Positions 1 through 9,975 of a DNA stretch of 64,000 nucleotides are shown piece by piece. The translations under genes were made by a program, and so were the position numbers. The stretch covers positions 62,001 through 126,000 of the forward strand of contig NZ_CP121446.1 of NCBI RefSeq assembly GCF_030643905.1, written 5' to 3'. The stretch is from Flavobacterium sp. IMCC34852 (GTDB taxonomy: Bacteria > Bacteroidota > Bacteroidia > Flavobacteriales > Flavobacteriaceae). The notes below the pieces were generated by a model. That model was not told the origin of the DNA, did not search any database, and saw only the letters and a list, made by a program, of their open reading frames with translations. Numbering within the stretch: position 1 is the stretch's first letter; each line of letters opens with the position of its first letter.

Positions 1-1214
1 TTGGTGCTTCGGCCACTACTTCTTTCAGTTCAATTTTATAAGCACTGTTCGAATTGTTTTCGATACTGTTCATTACCAATCCTACCGCGGTAGCGAACAA
101 CGGACTTGAAATTTCTTCGCCCGAATTGCCGGCCAAATGTTCGTTTGGATAACCAATTCTGGTGTCCATTCCCGTGATGTATTCCACCAATTGTTTGATG
201 TGTTTCAATTGTGAACCACCACCTGTCAAAACGATACCGGCAATTAATTTTTTGCGCGGATCTTCGTGTCCATAGGCTTTGATTTCGGTGAAAACCTGCT
301 CGATAATTTCCACTACTCTAGCGTGAATGATTTTCGATAAATTCTTAAGCGAAATCTCTTTTGGATCTCTGCCGCGTAAACCCGGAATCGATACAATTTC
401 GTTGTCTTTATTTTCACCCGGCCAAGCCGAACCGAATTTTACTTTTAACAATTCTGCTTGCTTTTCAATAATCGAGCAACCTTCTTTGATGTCATCGGTT
501 ATTACGTTTCCTCCGAATGGTACTACCGCTGTGTGACGAATGATACCATCTTTGAAAATGGCCAAATCGGTTGTTCCGCCACCAATATCAATCAACGCTA
601 CTCCTGCTTCTTTTTCTTCCTGACTTAATACGGCATCGGCTGAAGCTAAAGGTTCTAAAGTCAATCCCGACAATTCAATGCCTGAACTTTGGATACATCT
701 GCCTACGTTTCTGATAGAAGACGCTTGTCCGACTACCACGTGGAAACTCGCTTCTAGGCGCGCGCCGTACATTCCGATAGGTTCTTTGATTTCGGTTTGC
801 CCATCGATTTTGAATTCTTGCGGCAATACGTGAATGATTTCTTCACCCGGTAACATAGCCAATTTATTGACTTGATCGATTAACAGTTGAATATCTCTTC
901 CGCTGATTACTTCTTCGGGATTTGTTCTGATGACGTAATCAGTATGTTGAATACTTCTGATGTGTTGTCCGGCTATGCCTACCACTACATCGTTTATTTT
1001 GTAACCTGAATTATTTTCTGCTTCAAGAACTGCTTGTTGAATAGACTGAATGGTTTGGGTAATGTTATTGACCACACCACGAGCTACACCGAGACTTTTG
1101 GATTTTCCGACACCCAAAATTTCCAATTTTCCATATTCATTTTTCTTGCCAATCATGGCCACAATCTTGGTTGTCCCAATGTCTAATCCGACTGCAATAT
1201 TCTCTTTTTCCATA
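1..1214 (-). CDS. ftsA: Cell division protein FtsA (partial, C-terminus outside window)
   Basis: Actin-like ATPase that anchors FtsZ filaments to the membrane and recruits later divisome proteins. The start codon is at 1214-1212, and about 404 codons lie in the window before the gene runs off the left edge without a stop. The actin-fold motifs are visible: LDIGTTKIV near the N-terminus (phosphate 1), ALIDIGGGTTDLA in the middle (phosphate 2) and GIVLTGGGSQ (adenosine motif). It is the last dcw gene seen, 5 nt after ftsQ, and ftsZ would be expected just beyond the edge. The C-terminal membrane-targeting helix cannot be seen. The assignment is secure from motifs and gene order. Confidence 0.96.
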
Positions 1215-1219
1215 ATCTT

Positions 1220-1942
1220 CTATTTAATGCACACCACTTGCTTGGTAAACTTCAAATTTATTCTTTGGTACTTGTCCAAAGTGCTATCTAAAACTGCCTT
1301 CTGAAAAAAGGCTTTATAATTTTTAAATTTTCTCTCGATGTTAATAGTTCGTCCGAAATCGATTTGGTAATCATAATTTCTGTTTGCCATAATTAATCCT
1401 CCGCTGGATAAAACTTGCACACCTATGATGTTTTTTTTCAAAAAATCATCATGGGCAATCTTCTTCAAAACTTCAGCTAATTTTTCTTTTTTTACTGCGG
1501 ATATTTCACCTGATATTAGTGGAACTCTGGCAGTATAATTATCGGATAACGGCATTTTATCACCCTCATAATCAATATAAAAAGAACCTGTTTCATCGAA
1601 CACTCTTCCGAGTGGTATTTTTTGTTCTACCACTGCTTTTAAAACCCCATCAACACTGACAAAAACATCAGCTTTATGAATCATCTCATGACTACTGACG
1701 GATTTTTCCAATTTATTCAAATCTAAACCTTCTTTATTGATAGTTTTTAGGTCCTGATTTTTTTCTATTAACAATTTATTAACCGTTTCCGGCTTTAAAA
1801 AAAGAGGCGTTTGACCTACAAAAACCACCTCAGTTTTCTTTATTTTTCGCTGGGCATTTCGGTGCGAAGTGAACGAAAACAGGAAGATAACGACCGAAAT
1901 CATTAGCACTAATCTGATATTTGTCCATGTTAAAATCTTCAT
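1220..1942 (-). CDS. ftsQ: Cell division protein FtsQ
   Basis: Bitopic inner-membrane divisome protein that links early and late division proteins. It has 240 residues, with a short cytoplasmic N-terminus, one membrane segment at about residues 9-24 (LVLMISVVIFLFSF region) and a periplasmic remainder. A POTRA-like stretch follows at about residues 37-105, which contains KTEVVFVGQTPLFL. Sequence conservation of FtsQ is weak, so the call rests mainly on its position between murC and ftsA. The start overlaps the murC stop by 4 nt (ATGA), which indicates translational coupling. Confidence 0.9.
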   Translation of the reverse strand: MKILTWTNIRLVLMISVVIFLFSFTSHRNAQRKIKKTEVVFVGQTPLFLKPETVNKLLIEKNQDLKTINKEGLDLNKLEKSVSSHEMIHKADVFVSVDGVLKAVVEQKIPLGRVFDETGSFYIDYEGDKMPLSDNYTARVPLISGEISAVKKEKLAEVLKKIAHDDFLKKNIIGVQVLSSGGLIMANRNYDYQIDFGRTINIERKFKNYKAFFQKAVLDSTLDKYQRINLKFTKQVVCIK

Positions 1943-3279
1943 GATAAAGCCAATTTAATTTTTGGAACCAATTCACCAATATCACCTGCTCCTATAGTTA
2001 CAATTATTTTAGCATTATTTTCTAAAATTGTTGGAATCAAATCGCCTTTAGAAATTAGTTTTTTATTCGGATTTTCCATTTTGGAGAGCAACCAACTTGA
2101 CGTAACTCCTTCCATTGGTAATTCTCTGGCCGGATAAATATCCAACAACAAAATTTCGTCAAATTGCGACAAACTCTTGGCAAAATCATCAGCAAAATCT
2201 TTCGTTCTGCTGAACAAATGCGGTTGGAAAATGGCCAACACTTTTTCATTCGGATACAACTCACGAACGGCTTGGTGCACTGCGTTGATTTCCGTCGGAT
2301 GGTGGGCGTAATCATCGATGTAAACCAAGTCATTTGTTTTGATTTGGTAAGAAAATCTGCGCTGAATTCCTTTAAATGAAGCCAAGGCTTTAGCAATGGA
2401 CTCGGTCGGGGTACCATAAGTCTTAGACATTGCTAAAGCCATCAAGGCATTCATTAAATTGTGTCTTCCCGGCAAACCAAACTTTAAATCCTTAATCGTT
2501 TCTGATGGCGTTTGCACATCAAAAACATAGAAACCGCTCTCAATTCGGATGTTGAAAGCTTTATAGGTTGCTTCTTCGTTAATTCCGACAGTTAGACCTT
2601 TGAGAGGCAAACCTTTCGGTACGAATAAATTATTTTTATCTTCTACTTTATCAGCAAATTCGCGGAACGAATCTTCGATAGCCGTTGCATCACCATAAAT
2701 ATCCAAATGATCCGCATCCATTGAGGTTACGCATGCAATATTCGGATGTAAATGCAGGAATGAACGGTCAAATTCATCAGCTTCAACCACCGTAACTGTT
2801 TTACCGCTTCCGATTAAATTAGAGTGGTAATTTTCTACAATACCGCCAATAAAGGCAGTCACATCGGCACCACTTTCATAAAGAATGTGTCCTAAAATAC
2901 TGGACGTGGTTGTTTTTCCGTGGGTTCCGGCAACGGCGAAACAAAAAGTATCTTTGGTGATAATGCCTAAAACTTCGGCTCGTTTTTTTACTACGTATTC
3001 TCGCTCTAAAAAATAATTCCATTCCGAATGTGTAACCGGAACGGCAGGTGTAATGATTACTAAAGTATTTTCGACATAATACTCTTTAGGAATCAAACCA
3101 ATATTGTCTTCGAAATGAATATTCATTCCACCGGCAATCAATTCGTCAGTCAACATGGTTGGCGTCTTGTCATAACCGGAAACATTTTTTCCGATGAACT
3201 GAAAATAACGTGCCAAGGCACTCATTCCGATGCCTCCGATTCCGATGAAATAGACGTTATGGATTTGGTTTAGATTCAC
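1939..3279 (-). CDS. murC: UDP-N-acetylmuramate--L-alanine ligase MurC
   Basis: Cytoplasmic ATP-dependent ligase that adds L-alanine to UDP-MurNAc, the first amino acid of the peptidoglycan stem peptide. It has 446 residues, the normal Mur ligase length. The N-terminal Rossmann-like nucleotide motif GIGGIGMSALA is at residues 13-23 and the P-loop AGTHGKTT at 117-124. The central substrate region contains EADEFDRSFL and the C-terminal domain contains DDYAHHPTEI. It is co-transcribed with murG upstream and ftsQ downstream. All catalytic motifs are present. Confidence 0.98.
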   Translation of the reverse strand: MNLNQIHNVYFIGIGGIGMSALARYFQFIGKNVSGYDKTPTMLTDELIAGGMNIHFEDNIGLIPKEYYVENTLVIITPAVPVTHSEWNYFLEREYVVKKRAEVLGIITKDTFCFAVAGTHGKTTTSSILGHILYESGADVTAFIGGIVENYHSNLIGSGKTVTVVEADEFDRSFLHLHPNIACVTSMDADHLDIYGDATAIEDSFREFADKVEDKNNLFVPKGLPLKGLTVGINEEATYKAFNIRIESGFYVFDVQTPSETIKDLKFGLPGRHNLMNALMALAMSKTYGTPTESIAKALASFKGIQRRFSYQIKTNDLVYIDDYAHHPTEINAVHQAVRELYPNEKVLAIFQPHLFSRTKDFADDFAKSLSQFDEILLLDIYPARELPMEGVTSSWLLSKMENPNKKLISKGDLIPTILENNAKIIVTIGAGDIGELVPKIKLALS

Positions 3280-3281
3280 TT

Positions 3282-3473
3282 TTATTTAAATATATAATAC
3301 CACAATTTGTTAATCAAGTCTGAAAAAAACAATAGTAGAATGAGACCTACGACAAAGGCAATTCCACCATACAACGACCTTTTGAAACCTGATTTATCAT
3401 CTTTGTAATCGTAATAAAAAGCTAGCCCGATAGCAAAAATGAAGAATACCAATATCAATAAAGCCCATATCAT
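3282..3473 (-). CDS. Small two-span membrane protein between murG and murC
   Basis: Unnamed 63-residue protein with two hydrophobic helices, at about residues 2-19 and 36-52. A charged connector ([14 protein letters not shown]) separates them, and the tail is short and basic. It overlaps murG by 4 nt (ATGA) and ends 2 nt before murC, so it is embedded in the dcw operon and probably translationally coupled. I do not recognise a family with a known function. Its position suggests a role in, or harmless carriage with, lipid II synthesis and division, but that is inference. Its tight spacing and clean hydrophobic pattern support a real gene. Confidence 0.8.
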   Translation of the reverse strand: MIWALLILVFFIFAIGLAFYYDYKDDKSGFKRSLYGGIAFVVGLILLLFFSDLINKLWYYIFK

Positions 3474-4561
3474 TTTATCAGCTTTTTAATTTCTTCAACA
3501 ATATCTTTTGTTGCATTTGGCTTAGCCAACTTTTTTATGTTTTGGCTTAAGGTCTGCTGCAAATCTTCATTTGAAATCAAATCTGAAAATGTAGTTTCAA
3601 ATTTTTCATCCAATTCATTTTCTTTTAAAAGAATGGCACCATTTTTATCAACAATGGCTTTGGCATTCTTGGTTTGATGATCTTCGGCTACGTTGGGTGA
3701 CGGAATAAAAATGGTTGGTTTTCCTACCAAACACAATTCGGAAACAGATGAGGCACCGGCGCGTGAAATCACGAAATCTGCTGCAGCATAAATCAAATCC
3801 ATTCTGTCGATAAACGCGACCACCTGAACATTTTCTTTTTCATTGAAATGTTGGTACTCGTCAAAATATAATTTTCCGCATTGCCAAAAAACCTGAACAC
3901 CGCTTTCTAACAGAAAATCGAGTTCTTTGGCTATTAATTGGTTTACTCTTCTTGCTCCTAAACTTCCACCTAGAACCAATAAAGTTTTTTTATTCGAATC
4001 CAAATTAAAATAGGCGATGCCTTCTTCTCTTTTGGTTTCCACCTCCAACAAATCCTGACGAACGGGATTTCCGGTGAAGACAATTTTTTCTTTTGGAAAA
4101 AATCGCTCTAAGTTTTCATAGGCCACACAAATCGCGTTGGCTTTTTTACTCAACAGTTTGTTGGTAATTCCGGGATAGGAATTTTGTTCTTGAATGACTG
4201 TTGGAATATTCATGCTATTGGCTGCTTGCAATAATGGTCCGCTGGCAAAACCACCGGTTCCTATGACTACATCGGGCCGGAACTTTCTTATAATCTTTCT
4301 TGATTTCCACAAACTACTCATGAGTTTGAATGGAAACATCATGTTTTGCAAGGTCAGTTTTCGTTGCAATCCGGCAATCCATAAACCTTCGATTTTGTAA
4401 CCGGCTTGGGGTACTTTTTGCATTTCCATTTTATCGCTGGCGCCTACAAAAAGAAACTCGGCCTCGGGAAAACGAGCCTTTAATTCATTGGCAATAGCAA
4501 TAGCCGGATAAATATGTCCGCCTGTTCCTCCGCCGCTTAATATGAATTTTAATTTTTTCAT
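3470..4561 (-). CDS. murG: UDP-GlcNAc:lipid I GlcNAc transferase MurG
   Basis: Peripheral inner-membrane GT-B glycosyltransferase that converts lipid I to lipid II by adding N-acetylglucosamine. It has 363 residues. The glycine-rich motif [12 protein letters not shown] is at residues 9-20. The second Rossmann domain carries the [10 protein letters not shown] motif, and the donor-binding segment contains [11 protein letters not shown]. The start is immediately adjacent to the ftsW stop, and the end overlaps the small membrane gene by 4 nt. Length and motifs are typical. Confidence 0.98.
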   Translation of the reverse strand: MKKLKFILSGGGTGGHIYPAIAIANELKARFPEAEFLFVGASDKMEMQKVPQAGYKIEGLWIAGLQRKLTLQNMMFPFKLMSSLWKSRKIIRKFRPDVVIGTGGFASGPLLQAANSMNIPTVIQEQNSYPGITNKLLSKKANAICVAYENLERFFPKEKIVFTGNPVRQDLLEVETKREEGIAYFNLDSNKKTLLVLGGSLGARRVNQLIAKELDFLLESGVQVFWQCGKLYFDEYQHFNEKENVQVVAFIDRMDLIYAAADFVISRAGASSVSELCLVGKPTIFIPSPNVAEDHQTKNAKAIVDKNGAILLKENELDEKFETTFSDLISNEDLQQTLSQNIKKLAKPNATKDIVEEIKKLIK

Positions 4562-5872
4562 TTAGTTTTTCTTCAAAATCGGTTCCAACGGATTGGTTTC
4601 TTCTTTGATGGAATAGCTTTCCAATTCAGCTTGTACTGCCGCTTTTTCGGCTTCTTCCTCTTCTTGTAATTGTTTGTCAATCATGCGTTGTAAAGCGTCT
4701 TCACGTTTTTGTTTGTCTGCTAACTCTTCAGCGATTTCCTCTTCTTTTTTGGTCACGCTTAAAATAATACCGAGTGCAATACACGTCATCCAAATTGAAC
4801 TTCCACCGCTACTGATTAAGGGTAACGTTTGTCCGGTCACCGGCAATAACTCGACTGCAACGGCCATATTGGTCATCGCTTGAAAAATGATTGGGAAACC
4901 CAGACCTATGACCACGAGTTTTCCGAACATTGAATTGGCTTTGTGTGCTGCAACTACAAATCGGAACAGCAACAACAAATACATGCTTAATACTAAGATT
5001 CCGCCGAACAAACCGTATTCTTCTACTATAATCGCGTAGATAAAATCGGAGGACGATTGTGGTAAAAAGTTTTTCTGCACACTTTTACCCGGTCCTAAAC
5101 CATAAACACCTCCTGAAGCGATGGCGATTTTGGCTTTTTCGATTTGGTAATCATCTTCATCGGGTTTATCCGTGGTGAAATTATCTATACGATTGATCCA
5201 AGTATCCACACGATTCGGAAAAGCTTCCGGGAATTGTTTGGCTACTAAGATGAAAAAGGTCAATCCTATTATTCCAGCACCGACAATGATTCCGATATAT
5301 TTCAACGGATATTTTCCGATGAATGCCAACATCAAAACCATGGAAAATATCAATGCTGCCGTGGATAAGTTGGCCGGTAAAATCAGCATTACGGTGATAA
5401 AAACCGGCGTCCATAAATCCCATAGAGAAGATTGAAATGTTATGGGCGTTTCTCTGGTTTTGGATAAATATCTCGCTACAAAAACGTATAAAACAATGGA
5501 AGCTAGTGTTGAGGTTTGGAAGGTGATTCCGATAAACGGAATTTGAATCCAGCGACTGGCATTGGCGCCTTGAATTACGGTTCCTTTGAACAAAGTGTAA
5601 ATTAACAATACCCAAACCACCGGCAACAACAAACGTGAAATGGTTCGGAAATAATGATAAGGCACTTTGTGTATTTTGTATAAAATAAAAAACCCAACGA
5701 ATACTTGCGCGCCGTGTTTCAGTAAATACGTTAGAGCATTCCCTGAACCATGGCGCATATAGGCCAAATTACTACTCGCACTAAACACCGGCATAAACGA
5801 AAACAAGGCCAACAAGGCAACGAATGCCCAGATGACTTTATCTCCTTTTAAGCTGTGAATTAATTCTTTCAT
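4562..5872 (-). CDS. ftsW: Lipid II glycan polymerase / division protein FtsW (SEDS family)
   Basis: Polytopic SEDS-family peptidoglycan glycosyltransferase that works with its partner transpeptidase FtsI (encoded upstream) at the septum. It has 436 residues and about ten hydrophobic segments. The SEDS signatures are the GASRWIQIPFIGITFQ region and, near the end of the membrane part, TGQTLPLISSGGSS. After the last helix there is an unusual acidic and basic cytoplasmic tail (about residues 375-436) rich in E, K and Q that probably forms a helix. It directly precedes murG with no gap. An 87-nt gap holding heptamer repeats separates it from murD. Confidence 0.97.
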   Translation of the reverse strand: MKELIHSLKGDKVIWAFVALLALFSFMPVFSASSNLAYMRHGSGNALTYLLKHGAQVFVGFFILYKIHKVPYHYFRTISRLLLPVVWVLLIYTLFKGTVIQGANASRWIQIPFIGITFQTSTLASIVLYVFVARYLSKTRETPITFQSSLWDLWTPVFITVMLILPANLSTAALIFSMVLMLAFIGKYPLKYIGIIVGAGIIGLTFFILVAKQFPEAFPNRVDTWINRIDNFTTDKPDEDDYQIEKAKIAIASGGVYGLGPGKSVQKNFLPQSSSDFIYAIIVEEYGLFGGILVLSMYLLLLFRFVVAAHKANSMFGKLVVIGLGFPIIFQAMTNMAVAVELLPVTGQTLPLISSGGSSIWMTCIALGIILSVTKKEEEIAEELADKQKREDALQRMIDKQLQEEEEAEKAAVQAELESYSIKEETNPLEPILKKN

Positions 5873-5878
5873 GTTTTT

Positions 5879-5957
5879 AGCTTTTAGCTATCAGCCGTCA
5901 GCTTTTAGCCTATATTCCTCTTTTTTGCTAACAGCTTATTGCTGAAAGCTTATTGCT
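5879..5957. repeat. Two short heptamer tandem arrays between murD and ftsW
   Basis: Positions 5879-5910 read as four and a half 7-nt units each beginning AGC (AGCTTTT, AGCTATC, AGCCGTC, AGCTTTT). Positions 5927-5957 are four further 7-nt units beginning GCT (GCTAACA, GCTTATT, GCTGAAA, GCTTATT). The two arrays are out of phase with each other. They fill nearly the whole murD-ftsW gap inside an otherwise compact operon. Function is unknown; similar heptamer arrays lie at 20521-20542 and 26280-26312. Confidence 0.75.
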
Positions 5958-5959
5958 CT

Positions 5960-7294
5960 TTATAAATTTTTTACGGCTGCTTTGAACTGATTTCCTCTGT
6001 CTTCGTAGTTTTGGAACAAATCAAAACTCGCGCAAGCCGGAGACAATAAAACCGCATCGCCTTTTTCCGCTAAATGTTTCGACGTGTTTACCGCGTCTCG
6101 CATGTTATCTACTTCTACCATCATATCGACTACATCGCTGAAAGCATCGATGATTTTTTTATTGTCTAAACCAAGACAAATAATCGCTTTTACTTTTTCT
6201 CTTACTAACGGCATCAACTCGCTGTAGTCGTTACCTTTATCAACACCACCTACAATCCAAACGGTTGGAACAGTCATGCTGTCTAAAGCGAAGAAAGTGG
6301 CGTTCACATTAGTGGCTTTGCTGTCGTTGATGTATTGTACATTTTGAATTTTCAATACCTTTTCTAATCGATGTTCAACCCCTTGGAAATTAGACAAACT
6401 TTCGCGTATGGTTTGTTTTCTGATTTTCATCAATTGGGCGACAGAAGTAGCAGCCATAGCGTTTTTCATATTGTGTTTTCCTTCCAATGAAATGTCAGCG
6501 GTTTTCATTTCAAATTCTTCGTTGTTGATAATAATATCCATAGTATTGTTTTTTATAAAGGCTCCGTTTTCAAAAGTTTGTAATAATGAAAAAGGAATTA
6601 ATTGTGCTTTTGTTTTGTTGTTTTGTAACCATGCTGAAATCGCTTCGTCATCGGCGTCGTAGATGAAAAAATCATCTTCAGTTTGGTTCATTGTTATTCT
6701 GAATTTTGAGGCGATATAATTTTCATATTTGTATTCATATCGATCCAAATGATCCGGACTGATGTTAGTCAGAATCGCTATATCTGGCTTGTAATTTATA
6801 ATTCCGTCTAATTGAAAACTGCTCAATTCCAACACATAGTAATCATAGTTTTCTTCGGCTACTTGCCAAGCAAAACTTTTACCAATGTTTCCGCCCAATC
6901 CTACATTCAGTCCGCCTTCTTTGAGCAAATGGTAAGTCAACATTGTTGTGGTTGTCTTACCGTTGCTTCCGGTGATTCCAATGGTTTTGGCATTGGTAAA
7001 CGGATAAGCAAACTCGATTTCGGAAATGACTGAAATTCCATTTTCCAACAGTTTTTTTACCAAAGGTGCTTTATCCGGAATTCCGGGACTTTTCATGACT
7101 ACATCGGCATTGAGTATTAATTCCTCGGTATGCTTTTCGTCTTCCCATTTGATTTCATATTGATTAAGAACGTCTCTATATTTATCTTTTATTTTCCCCA
7201 TATCGGACACAAAAACATCGTATCCTTCTTTCTTTCCTAAAATGGCGGTTCCCACACCGCTTTCTCCTCCACCAAGTACAACCAATCGCTTCAT
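5960..7294 (-). CDS. murD: UDP-N-acetylmuramoyl-L-alanine--D-glutamate ligase MurD
   Basis: Cytoplasmic ATP-dependent ligase that adds D-glutamate to UDP-MurNAc-L-Ala. It has 444 residues. The N-terminal nucleotide-like fold starts VVLGGGESGVGTA. The P-loop GITGSNGKTT is at residues 106-115, followed by the central NISPDHLDRY motif and the C-terminal YINDSKATNVNA motif typical of MurD. It lies 1 nt after mraY, and the repeat-filled 87-nt gap follows before ftsW. Nothing is unusual in the protein. Confidence 0.98.
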   Translation of the reverse strand: MKRLVVLGGGESGVGTAILGKKEGYDVFVSDMGKIKDKYRDVLNQYEIKWEDEKHTEELILNADVVMKSPGIPDKAPLVKKLLENGISVISEIEFAYPFTNAKTIGITGSNGKTTTTMLTYHLLKEGGLNVGLGGNIGKSFAWQVAEENYDYYVLELSSFQLDGIINYKPDIAILTNISPDHLDRYEYKYENYIASKFRITMNQTEDDFFIYDADDEAISAWLQNNKTKAQLIPFSLLQTFENGAFIKNNTMDIIINNEEFEMKTADISLEGKHNMKNAMAATSVAQLMKIRKQTIRESLSNFQGVEHRLEKVLKIQNVQYINDSKATNVNATFFALDSMTVPTVWIVGGVDKGNDYSELMPLVREKVKAIICLGLDNKKIIDAFSDVVDMMVEVDNMRDAVNTSKHLAEKGDAVLLSPACASFDLFQNYEDRGNQFKAAVKNL

Positions 7295-7295
7295 G

Positions 7296-8507
7296 CTATC
7301 TCAATTTTAAAGTCACTATGGAAACGATGGCTAACAGTATGGCCACAATCCAAAAACGGGTTACGATTTTACTTTCGTGATAACCTTTCTTTTGGTAATG
7401 GTGGTGTAATGGTGACATAAGGAAAATACGCCTTCCTTCACCAAAGCGTTTTTTGGTGTATTTGAAATAAGAAACCTGCAGGATTACGGATAAGTTTTCG
7501 GCAAAGAAGATGGCACACAATACGGGCAACAACATCTCTTTACGAACTGAAATCGCCAATACTGCAATAATTCCGCCGATGGTCAAACTTCCTGTATCTC
7601 CCATGAATACCGATGCCGGAAAAGAATTGTACCAAAGAAACCCAATCAAAGCACCAACAAAAGCCGAAATAAATACAGTCATTTCTCCCGAATTCGGGAT
7701 GTACATAATGTTTAGATAATCAGACAAAATCACGTTACCCGAAACGAAGGTAAAAATCCCCAATGCGAGCACCGAAATGGCTGAAGTTCCTGCGGCCAGG
7801 CCATCAATTCCATCGGTTAAATTGGCACCGTTTGAAACAGCAGTGATGATAAAAATTACAATGGGTATAAAGATTAACCAAGCCCAATTTTCATAACCTT
7901 CGCCAGTCCATTCGATGAATTTGGCATAATCCAACTCGTTGTTTTTAGTGAACGGAATAGTCGTTGTGGTTGATTTGTGTTCGATTGGAGTTTGTGAAAC
8001 TACATTTTCGGTTTGGTTAACTGCTTTTTCTCTAACCGTTACACCGGGATGAAAATACAACACCGAACCCACGATTAAACCTAAACCTACTTGCCCGATT
8101 ACTTTGAAAATTCCTTTTAATCCTTGTTTGTCTTTTTTGAAAATTTTGATGTAATCATCTATGAAGCCAATAGTTCCCATCCAAAGTGTGGTTACTATTA
8201 AAAGAATGATGTAAATATTATTGAGCTTGGTCAACAAAATCACCGGAATCAAGGTGGCGATAATGATGATTAATCCACCCATCGTGGGTGTTCCCGCTTT
8301 TTCATTTTGCCCTTGCAATCCCAGTTCTCTCACGGTTTCGCCAACTTGTTGGTTTCTCAAAAAGTTGATGATTTTTTTTCCGTAAATGGTGGAAATCATC
8401 AACGATAAAATAATCGCTAAAGCCGAACGAAATGTAATGTATTGGAAAACTCCGGTTCCCGGAACATCCATGGTTTTGTCGAGGTATTCAAATAAATAAT
8501 ATAGCAT
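7296..8507 (-). CDS. mraY: Phospho-N-acetylmuramoyl-pentapeptide-transferase MraY
   Basis: Polytopic inner-membrane enzyme that transfers phospho-MurNAc-pentapeptide to undecaprenyl phosphate to make lipid I. It has 403 residues and about ten membrane segments. Recognisable motifs are GTPTMGGLI, the aspartate motifs FIDDYIK and [12 protein letters not shown], and the cytoplasmic [13 protein letters not shown] hydrophilic insertion at about residues 155-205, before the NLTDGIDG motif, makes it longer than the roughly 360-residue E. coli enzyme; this insertion is common in Bacteroidota. It sits 4 nt after murE and 1 nt before murD. Confidence 0.98.
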   Translation of the reverse strand: MLYYLFEYLDKTMDVPGTGVFQYITFRSALAIILSLMISTIYGKKIINFLRNQQVGETVRELGLQGQNEKAGTPTMGGLIIIIATLIPVILLTKLNNIYIILLIVTTLWMGTIGFIDDYIKIFKKDKQGLKGIFKVIGQVGLGLIVGSVLYFHPGVTVREKAVNQTENVVSQTPIEHKSTTTTIPFTKNNELDYAKFIEWTGEGYENWAWLIFIPIVIFIITAVSNGANLTDGIDGLAAGTSAISVLALGIFTFVSGNVILSDYLNIMYIPNSGEMTVFISAFVGALIGFLWYNSFPASVFMGDTGSLTIGGIIAVLAISVRKEMLLPVLCAIFFAENLSVILQVSYFKYTKKRFGEGRRIFLMSPLHHHYQKKGYHESKIVTRFWIVAILLAIVSIVTLKLR

Positions 8508-8511
8508 AGGT

Positions 8512-9975
8512 TTATTTATTTAGCTGTTCTAATAGTTCTTTTACAATTTTCATATCGTCAAAATCATGGCGAACACCTTGAATTTCCTGATAAGTTTCAT
8601 GTCCTTTTCCTGCGATTAGGATAATATCATTTGGCCCTGCTAATTGACAAGCGGTTTTAATGGCTTGTTTTCTATCGACAATTGACAAGGTTTTTTTATG
8701 GTTTTGCGGTTCTACCCCTTTTTCCATATCGGCAATAATATCTATTGGATCTTCGGTTCTCGGGTTGTCTGAAGTGATGATTACTTGATTGCTCATGCTT
8801 GTGGCAATATTAGCCATGATGGGTCTTTTGGCTTTGTCTCTATCGCCACCACAACCTACAACGGTTATTAGCTTTTCATTGTTGCTTCGGATATCATTTA
8901 TGGTACTCAAAACATTTTCCAAAGCATCCGGAGTATGAGCGTAATCAACAATCGCGGTGATTTTTTGGTTGGAAACGATAAATTGGAAACGACCTGAAAC
9001 ACTTTCTAATTCTGAAAGCAAGCGCAATACTTCTAATTTATCGAGGCCTAATTCCACGGCTGTTCCGAAAATCGCTAATAAATTATAAGCATTGAATGTG
9101 CCAATAAGTCTAACCCAAACCTCATTTTCATTAATCTTTAACAACAAACCTGACAATTGATTTTCTAAAATTTGGGCTTTGTAATCGGCATAAGATTTTA
9201 GAGCGTAAGTCAATTTTTTGGCGTAGGTATTTTGCAGCATTACCAATCCGTTTTTGTCATCGATATTGGTTAAAGCAAAAGCCGTTTTGGGCAAATGGTC
9301 AAAAAATGACTTCTTGACATCTCTGTATTCGGCAAATGTCGGATGGTAATCTAAATGGTCGTGAGACAAATTCGTAAAAACACCTCCGGCAAAGTGCAAC
9401 CCTTCGGCACGTTTTTGATGAATACCGTGAGAGCTAACTTCCATGAAGCAATATTCAACACCAACGGCATTCATTTCGGCCAAATAATAATTGATGGTTA
9501 ACGAATCCGGCGTAGTGTGGGTTGCTTTGTATTCAGTATCATCAACCATAATTTTTACAGTGGATAACAAGCCTACTTTATAACCTGCTTTTTTAAATAA
9601 TTGAAACAATAGAGAAGCAATGGTTGTTTTACCATTTGTTCCTGTGATGCCGACTAATTTTAAGTTTTGTGACGGATTACCATAATAATTGGCTGCCAAA
9701 AAGGCTAAAGCTGCATTGGTATCTTTTACTTGAATATAGGTTACACCGGTTACAATAATTTCCGGCAAAGTATCGCAAACGACAACCGTTGCTCCTGAAT
9801 TTATTGCTTTTTCGATAAAATCATGACCATTGGAAACCGTTCCTCTAATCGCTACAAAAACATCATTCTCCAGAACTTTTCTCGAGTCGAATTCGATTTT
9901 ACCAATAGTCATTTCGGTCGAACCTTTTACGACTTCGATAGCTACTTTATATAATATGTCTTTTAAAATAATCAC
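8512..9975 (-). CDS. murE: UDP-MurNAc-L-Ala-D-Glu:meso-diaminopimelate ligase MurE
   Basis: Cytoplasmic ligase that adds the third stem-peptide residue. It has 487 residues. The P-loop [10 protein letters not shown] is at residues 109-118. The C-terminal substrate motif reads DNPR (within [10 protein letters not shown]), which in this family marks specificity for meso-diaminopimelate rather than lysine. That fits a Gram-negative wall and the DAP-type peptidoglycan of flavobacteria. The start overlaps the ftsI stop by 4 nt. Motif order and length are normal. Confidence 0.98.
   Translation of the reverse strand: MIILKDILYKVAIEVVKGSTEMTIGKIEFDSRKVLENDVFVAIRGTVSNGHDFIEKAINSGATVVVCDTLPEIIVTGVTYIQVKDTNAALAFLAANYYGNPSQNLKLVGITGTNGKTTIASLLFQLFKKAGYKVGLLSTVKIMVDDTEYKATHTTPDSLTINYYLAEMNAVGVEYCFMEVSSHGIHQKRAEGLHFAGGVFTNLSHDHLDYHPTFAEYRDVKKSFFDHLPKTAFALTNIDDKNGLVMLQNTYAKKLTYALKSYADYKAQILENQLSGLLLKINENEVWVRLIGTFNAYNLLAIFGTAVELGLDKLEVLRLLSELESVSGRFQFIVSNQKITAIVDYAHTPDALENVLSTINDIRSNNEKLITVVGCGGDRDKAKRPIMANIATSMSNQVIITSDNPRTEDPIDIIADMEKGVEPQNHKKTLSIVDRKQAIKTACQLAGPNDIILIAGKGHETYQEIQGVRHDFDDMKIVKELLEQLNK

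Noticed and set aside
2055..2417. Reading frame of 120 codons antisense-frame within murC
   Set aside because: It lies entirely within the strongly conserved murC gene in another frame and has no protein-like composition.
5181..5615. 144-codon frame inside ftsW
   Set aside because: It is a shadow of the ftsW coding sequence in another frame, with improbable His/Arg/Asn-rich composition.
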